Origin: Pseudomonadota bacterium
Lineage (GTDB): Bacteria; Pseudomonadota; Gammaproteobacteria; Burkholderiales; Burkholderiaceae_B
Direction: 5' to 3'
Assembly (NCBI GenBank): GCA_023427945.1
Contig: JAEYZR010000410.1
Span: 1-24,352 of the forward strand
DNA length: 24,352 nt
Below the pieces are notes generated by a model. The model made no database searches and had not been told where the DNA came from. It was given only the letters and a program-made list of their open reading frames with translations. Below, in pieces: positions 19,970-24,352 of the stretch (position 1 is the stretch's first letter; each line of letters opens with the position of its first letter). A program made the position numbers and the translations under genes.

Positions 19970-21490
19970 TCAGGCGTTGGCTGATTCGTCACAGCGCAGG
20001 ACTGACGGTGGACGTACGAACTCGCACCCCTCGAATGTCCAGTCGATCGCGTCCAAGGGATAGAACGGCCTGGACGTCTTGAACGGAAAATCCTGGGGGC
20101 GGAACGCCGTGAGGCCGGCCGTGTCGACAGTCATCACAGGACCGAGATGGCCGAACGAAAGCTTGTAGTGGTTCGCCGCCTTGGTTGCCACGAGCTTTTG
20201 CGAGCAGAGCGGGACTCCCACGAATTCGTAGAAAGCCGGGTCGTGAACGTTGGGCGCGCCTGTCGTCAACACGACGGTCAGTGCACCATGAGACAGGACT
20301 GCCCCCTTGCCCAGGTTGTATAAGGTGCCCGCCATGTACGGTCCGTCGTTGACGAAATCGATCACCCCCAGCCACTTGATGGTCCACTGCCGAACGAGCG
20401 GTTTGCTGCTGGCGGTAACGGTGCCTCCGACGGGAAACTCCGCCTGGGCGCCGACGCCATGCTCGAAGGCAACGGCCACGGCTGCGGGATCGTGGATCGG
20501 GACGGCCACCGGCAGGTCGGGATATCGAGCAAGGGCGAAGGCTGCGATCTGCGTCGAGTCGCCGGGACCGGCACCCATGACGCGATCGCCTTGGTCGCCG
20601 ATGGCGACCAAGCGCTCGGACCTGGCTGCCAGTGCGAAGGCTTCTTCCAGATCCGGCAATTTTTCGACAAACTGGTCGCGTGCATCCCACAGCATGGTGC
20701 CCAGGTCTTCACACGCCTGAATGCTGCGGCCGTCCCCACGATCGTAGGCGAGCACGACCTGACCGTACCCGGTCACATCGAGAAAATGGTGCACGTTGAA
20801 GACCGATACGTCGATCATGGACGCATCGGCGCGATAGGCATCGGCGACACGGCCTATTTCAACCAGCGGCCCGCTGCTGGTTTCGTCATTGCCGCGTGTG
20901 AGCAGGGGCACGCGGGTCATGGCAACGCGGGGGACGATGCCTTCCGCGCACATCTGTTCCAGCAGGCGTACGGCCCGTTCGCCGGTTTCGGCCATATCGG
21001 AATGGGGCACGGTGCGAAAGCCGGTCAGCAAGGTGGCGAGTTGCACCATCCGTGGCGTGACGTAGGCGTGCAGGTCCAGCGCGATGACGATCGGCATGGC
21101 GTGGCCGACCACCTCGCGCAGGCGCTGCAGAAGCTCGCCCTCGACATCGCTGATGGATTCGGTGGTGGTGGCGCCATGAAGATCCAGGCAGATGGCATCG
21201 AAGTCGAGTTGGCGTGCGCGCTCGACGAACTCGTCCATCAGGGGCAGGAAGAAGGCATCGTCGATGGGCCCGCCGGGCCGCGCAAGCGCGGCGATGCATG
21301 GCACGGCAATGTTGCCATCGCGCTCGATCGCCCGGACGATTCCGCCCAGCGCTGTCTGCCGTGTGCGCGCATCGCCGAGCACGGCTTCGCCTCGGGTCAC
21401 CACGAAGTCCTCGCGATGCGTGTTCACCGGGTTGAACGAATGGCCTTCGTGCCAGATCTGCCCAACCAGAATCCTTCGAGCCTTCTTCAT
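19970..21490 (-). CDS. M81-family (MlrC-like) metallopeptidase
   Basis: 506 residues from ATG 21490; the extra frame upstream overlaps the preceding gene. The N-terminus ILVGQIWHEGHSFNPVNTHREDF is a variant of the usual HETNTFxP start of MlrC. Metal-ligand motifs are LDLHGA (D103, H105), ALDLHAYVTPRM (D139, H141) and VPHSDMAETG (H163), which line up with the zinc site described for microcystinase C. The C-terminal MlrC domain follows (GDQGDRVMGAGPGDST, then GVQ-like VGAQAEFPVGGT, then ending in FYPLD-IDW). MlrC itself cuts linearised microcystin, but most family members have no known substrate. No signal peptide is seen, so it is probably cytoplasmic and acts on imported compounds. It lies between the ABC importer and the oxidoreductase in one operon. 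Confidence 0.92.
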   Translation of the reverse strand: MKKARRILVGQIWHEGHSFNPVNTHREDFVVTRGEAVLGDARTRQTALGGIVRAIERDGNIAVPCIAALARPGGPIDDAFFLPLMDEFVERARQLDFDAICLDLHGATTTESISDVEGELLQRLREVVGHAMPIVIALDLHAYVTPRMVQLATLLTGFRTVPHSDMAETGERAVRLLEQMCAEGIVPRVAMTRVPLLTRGNDETSSGPLVEIGRVADAYRADASMIDVSVFNVHHFLDVTGYGQVVLAYDRGDGRSIQACEDLGTMLWDARDQFVEKLPDLEEAFALAARSERLVAIGDQGDRVMGAGPGDSTQIAAFALARYPDLPVAVPIHDPAAVAVAFEHGVGAQAEFPVGGTVTASSKPLVRQWTIKWLGVIDFVNDGPYMAGTLYNLGKGAVLSHGALTVVLTTGAPNVHDPAFYEFVGVPLCSQKLVATKAANHYKLSFGHLGPVMTVDTAGLTAFRPQDFPFKTSRPFYPLDAIDWTFEGCEFVRPPSVLRCDESANA

Positions 21491-21531
21491 TACGCCTGTC
21501 CCCACTATTTCGCCGTTGGATGGATGGGTGC

Positions 21532-22320
21532 TCAGAACGAGGGCAGTGCCGGCATGTCGCCCTTGATCCACTTGGCATGCAGGCCTGCCAGATCGCCATT
21601 GTTGCGGTGGGTGTAGATCGCCGTGTTCAAGAACTGCAGGAAGTCGAGATCGCCTTTACGAATGCCGATCGAGAACGGTGAAATGGATGCGACGAACTTT
21701 TTTTCGAGGCTGTTGGTGTTGTCCTTGGCGATGATGGCATTGCCGATCTTCTCGGAGGTGATGATCAGGTCGACCTGTCCGGCCAGCAAGGCATTGGAGG
21801 CCGCGGCATCGTCTTCGTAACGTCGAACAGTCGTGCCCTGGGGCGCACGGCGGCTGATGATCAGGTCTTGAGTGGAACCGCGTACCGTGGCGATGGACTT
21901 GCCTTTGAGGCTTTCCATGCCGGTCACTTCGGTGCCGGCCTTGCCGAACACGGTCTCCTGGTTGGTCGCGTAAGGAATGGTGAAGTTCACCGTCTTGGCA
22001 CGCTCCGCGGTGACGCCGAAGGTGGCGACGACCAGATCGACCTTGCCGCTGATGAGGAAAGGGATGCGGTTGGGGCCCGAGACCTGCGTGATTTCCAGCG
22101 GTACGCCCAGGTCCTGGGCAATCAGCCTGGCCATGTCGACGTCCAACCCGACGGGCTGCATTTTTTCGTCGAGCATGCCGTAGGGCGGCGTGCTGGTGTC
22201 CACGGCGATGATCACTTTGCCGCGCTTCTGAATGGCGTCCAGCGTTTGCGCGTTGACGGTCGATGTCAGGCAAACGGTCGACAGGATGGTGGCGAATGCC
22301 ACGGCCAGAATTTTCTTCAT
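21532..22320 (-). CDS. Periplasmic binding protein of a polar amino-acid ABC importer
   Basis: 262 residues from ATG 22320, with AAGGTGA upstream. The longer frame overlaps the permease gene. A signal peptide (MKKILAVAFATILSTVCLTSTVNA) is followed by LDAIQKRGKVIIAVDTSTPPYGMLDE, PVGLDVDMARLIAQDLGVPLEI, GKVDLVVATFGVTAERAKTVNFTIPY and LKGKSIATVRGSTQD, the class II fold of SBP_bac_3 (glutamine, glutamate, cystine and opine types). It lies 56 bases after the second permease. The ligand cannot be read from the sequence; an amino acid or amino-acid derivative is expected. Confidence 0.93.
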   Translation of the reverse strand: MKKILAVAFATILSTVCLTSTVNAQTLDAIQKRGKVIIAVDTSTPPYGMLDEKMQPVGLDVDMARLIAQDLGVPLEITQVSGPNRIPFLISGKVDLVVATFGVTAERAKTVNFTIPYATNQETVFGKAGTEVTGMESLKGKSIATVRGSTQDLIISRRAPQGTTVRRYEDDAAASNALLAGQVDLIITSEKIGNAIIAKDNTNSLEKKFVASISPFSIGIRKGDLDFLQFLNTAIYTHRNNGDLAGLHAKWIKGDMPALPSF

Positions 22321-22376
22321 TTTTTCACCTTGTTTGTTCGGCCTGAAAAGGCCACTTTTGAAAAAGTCTGTGTGCG

Positions 22377-23024
22377 CTAGCGCGCGACCCGCATCCGGTT
22401 TTCCAGCAGACGACTCAGTCTGGAAATCGGGAAGCAGATGCAGAAATAAATCACGCAGATCAGTCCGAAAATCTTGAAGGACTCGAAGGTTGCGTTGTTG
22501 ACCAGTTGCCCGGATCGCGTGAGTTCGACCATGCCGACAATAGAGGCCAGTGAGGTGTTCTTCACGAGCTGCACGATCAAGCCGATCGTGGGGGGCGTTG
22601 CAAAGCGCAGCGCCTGTGGCGCAATGACGCAGGTCATCTGCTGAGTGCGTGTCAGTGCCAGCGATTCGGCCGCCTCCCATTGCTGCTGCGGGATCGCCTG
22701 TACCGCACTGCGCCAGATTTCGCCGAGGTAGACAGCGGCAAAGAACGATAGCGCGATGGCAGCCGCAAGAAACGGCGGGAGCTCCAGACCCAGGGCCGCC
22801 AGTCCGAAATACGCAAGGAAGATTTGCACCAGGGGCGGAACGCCCTGTCCGACCTGAACGATTGCGCCGGCAGTCAGGCGCAAGGCCCGAAAACGCGAGA
22901 GTCGCATGGCACAGATCAAGGCGCCCAGTATCCCTCCGCAGGCCAGCGATGCCAGCGAAAGCCAGATCGTCCAGAGCGCTCCGTCGAGCAGGAAGTAGAA
23001 ATCATTGATCGTGAACGTTCTCAT
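22377..23024 (-). CDS. Amino-acid ABC transporter permease (second)
   Basis: 215 residues with about five hydrophobic segments, beginning MRTFTINDFYFLLDGALWTIWLSLASLACGGILGALICAM, the HisM/GlnP-type start. The cytoplasmic EAA loop reads EAAESLALTRTQQMTCVIAPQA, with Ala where the usual Gly stands. The start overlaps the stop of the first permease as ATGA, showing translational coupling. Together they form the membrane channel of a polar amino-acid importer. Confidence 0.94.
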   Translation of the reverse strand: MRTFTINDFYFLLDGALWTIWLSLASLACGGILGALICAMRLSRFRALRLTAGAIVQVGQGVPPLVQIFLAYFGLAALGLELPPFLAAAIALSFFAAVYLGEIWRSAVQAIPQQQWEAAESLALTRTQQMTCVIAPQALRFATPPTIGLIVQLVKNTSLASIVGMVELTRSGQLVNNATFESFKIFGLICVIYFCICFPISRLSRLLENRMRVAR

Positions 23025-23737
23025 TTTTGCACCTCGGTCGCAACGCCAAGAGTCGTGGTGACCGGTTTCTTGCGGGGTTCACCGAAGTAGTACACGCCTA
23101 TCCAATGCAATATCAGCTTGACGAACATGGCGATCGCGAAATAGCCCACAGCCAGAATCACATACAGTTCAAAGCTCCGGAAGGTCATCGACTGGACCTG
23201 ACTTGCCGCCGACGTCAGTTCGTCCACGGAGATCTGCGACACAATGCTGGTCGCCAGAATCATCAACACGAATTGACCGCTGAGCGAGACCCACACGATG
23301 CGCATGACCTGCGGCAGAATCACATGGATGAACGTTTGCAGCTTCGAGAGGGCGAGGCATTCTGCCGCCTCGTGCTGCGTCACCTTGATCGAGGCGAAGC
23401 CGGCCCGGAAGATTTCGGAGCAGTAGGCGCCGCAGTTCAGCACCAGGGCGAGCATGGCGGCCGATATGGGCGACATCCGCAGTCCCAGCCCGGCCAGTCC
23501 GAAGTAGCAGAAGAACACCTGGGCCAGCAGCGGCGTGTTGCGAAAGATCTCCATGTATGAGGTGGCAAGCAATCGACCGATGCGATTGTTCTGCCCTTGT
23601 ATCCAACCGCAGCAGATCCCGATGAAGGTTCCAGCCGCGCAACTGGCGACGGAGAGTATCGAGGTCAGCCACAAGCCGGCCAATAATTGCGAGCTGTATG
23701 GGGCAAGCCAGCCCAGTCCGAGAATGTCCATAGTCAT
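23021..23737 (-). CDS. Amino-acid ABC transporter permease (first)
   Basis: 238 residues, beginning MTMDILGLGWLAPYSSQLLAGLWLTSILSVASCAAGTFIG. Typical blocks are YMEIFRNTPLLAQVFFCYFGL and the EAA loop HEAAECLALSKLQTFIHVILPQV, again with Ala for Gly. The ATG at 23737 has AAGG about five bases upstream; Met3 (23731) is an alternative start. It is coupled to the second permease by a four-base overlap and lies 14 bases after the ATPase gene. Confidence 0.94.
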   Translation of the reverse strand: MTMDILGLGWLAPYSSQLLAGLWLTSILSVASCAAGTFIGICCGWIQGQNNRIGRLLATSYMEIFRNTPLLAQVFFCYFGLAGLGLRMSPISAAMLALVLNCGAYCSEIFRAGFASIKVTQHEAAECLALSKLQTFIHVILPQVMRIVWVSLSGQFVLMILATSIVSQISVDELTSAASQVQSMTFRSFELYVILAVGYFAIAMFVKLILHWIGVYYFGEPRKKPVTTTLGVATEVQK

Positions 23738-23751
23738 TACGCCTTATGGAC

Positions 23752-24352
23752 TCAGAGGCCGCTGCTGACAAAGTTTTTCAGCTCGGGCGTATTGGGATGG
23801 GCAAGCATTTCCCGGCCCCCTCGCTCCCACATCTTGCCTTGGTGCATGAAGATGATCTCCTTGGCGACCGATCGTGCGAAGGCCATTTCATGCGTGACGA
23901 TCAACATGGTCATTCCCGACTCGGCCAGATCGCCGATCACCTTCAGTACTTCTCCAGTCAGTTCGGGATCGAGCGCCGATGTCACTTCATCCAGGAGCAG
24001 TACGCTTGGCTGCATGGCCAGCGAACGCGCGATGGCCACACGCTGTTGCTGCCCACCCGAGAGTTGGGCGGGGTAACTGTCGAATTTTTCGGAAAGTCCA
24101 ACCTTGTGCAGGACGTCTTCGGCGATCTGTCTGGCTTCGGATCGTGACACCCGCTTCACTTTCCTTGGCGCCAGCATCACGTTTTCAGCGACCGACAGAT
24201 GTGGAAAGAGGTTGTAGCTCTGAAAAACGATGCCGACCTCTTGTCGCAGCGCTCGAAGGTCGTGTCCGTTGCCATGCAGATCACGGCCGCACACGGTCAG
24301 CTCGCCGCTGTCGATGCGCTCCAGCCCATTGACACAGCGCAGAGCCGTGCTC
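23752..24352 (-). CDS. Amino-acid ABC transporter ATP-binding protein, partial
   Basis: The gene runs off the right edge; about 200 C-terminal residues are present. The first residues visible are STALRCVNGLERIDSGEL, which directly follow the Walker A lysine, so Walker A itself is outside. The Q-loop FQSYNLFPHLSV, the signature LSGGQQQRVAIARSLA, Walker B VLLLDEVTSALDP and the switch histidine IVTHEM are intact. This is the GlnQ/HisP type that powers the two permeases that follow. The promoter of the whole leftward set must lie beyond the window. Confidence 0.95.
   Translation of the reverse strand, partial: STALRCVNGLERIDSGELTVCGRDLHGNGHDLRALRQEVGIVFQSYNLFPHLSVAENVMLAPRKVKRVSRSEARQIAEDVLHKVGLSEKFDSYPAQLSGGQQQRVAIARSLAMQPSVLLLDEVTSALDPELTGEVLKVIGDLAESGMTMLIVTHEMAFARSVAKEIIFMHQGKMWERGGREMLAHPNTPELKNFVSSGL

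Noticed and set aside
20459..21616. 385-codon open frame antisense to the M81 peptidase
   Set aside because: The opposite strand encodes a protein with intact metal-site motifs; this frame is low-complexity shadow.

Overview
The window looks like a chromosomal segment of a high-GC betaproteobacterium, probably of the order Burkholderiales and most like the Bordetella/Achromobacter group (Alcaligenaceae). This rests on the rplU-rpmA-obgE-proB block with a divergent octaprenyl-diphosphate synthase gene and a tRNA-Pro, on a Bug/TctC-type binding protein, and on protein resemblance recalled from memory. No search was run and the genus cannot be named.

Left part (1-9,931): vitamin B12, methionine and thiamine. 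A leftward set runs from a cobalamin riboswitch into btuB (outer-membrane B12 receptor), btuF (periplasmic B12-binding protein, TGATG-coupled) and the first codons of a probable thiG. Divergently, metH (B12-dependent methionine synthase) is followed, with a 4-base overlap, by an XRE/MmyB-type regulator. Convergent to these is thiC, preceded by a TPP riboswitch and by a hairpin that would hide its ribosome binding site. B12 import thus sits beside the enzyme that uses B12, and two thiamine genes lie close by.

Middle part (9,932-12,325): a lipoprotein that is little more than a SecD-type P1 head domain, preceded by two tandem sigma-54-like elements; then a divergent pair made of a small XRE regulator and an orphan winged-helix protein whose receiver domain has lost its phosphorylation residues.

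Housekeeping part (12,326-17,054): proB, obgE, rpmA and rplU run leftward from a strong sigma-70-like promoter with a long structured leader. ispB runs rightward, followed by tRNA-Pro(CGG) and a terminator.

Right part (17,055-24,352): immediately after the tRNA terminator lies a broken piece of a TonB-dependent siderophore receptor. Then comes a leftward operon-like set, in transcription order: polar amino-acid ABC ATPase (cut by the window edge), two permeases, its binding protein, an M81 (MlrC-like) metallopeptidase, an LDH2/MDH2-family oxidoreductase and a Bug-type binding protein. This looks like an accessory uptake-and-degradation cassette for an unknown nitrogen-containing or peptide-like compound. 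Its place next to a tRNA and a gene remnant suggests a rearrangement or insertion hotspot. It is the best candidate here for an undescribed pathway. No CRISPR array, insertion sequence, rRNA or phage structural gene was seen.
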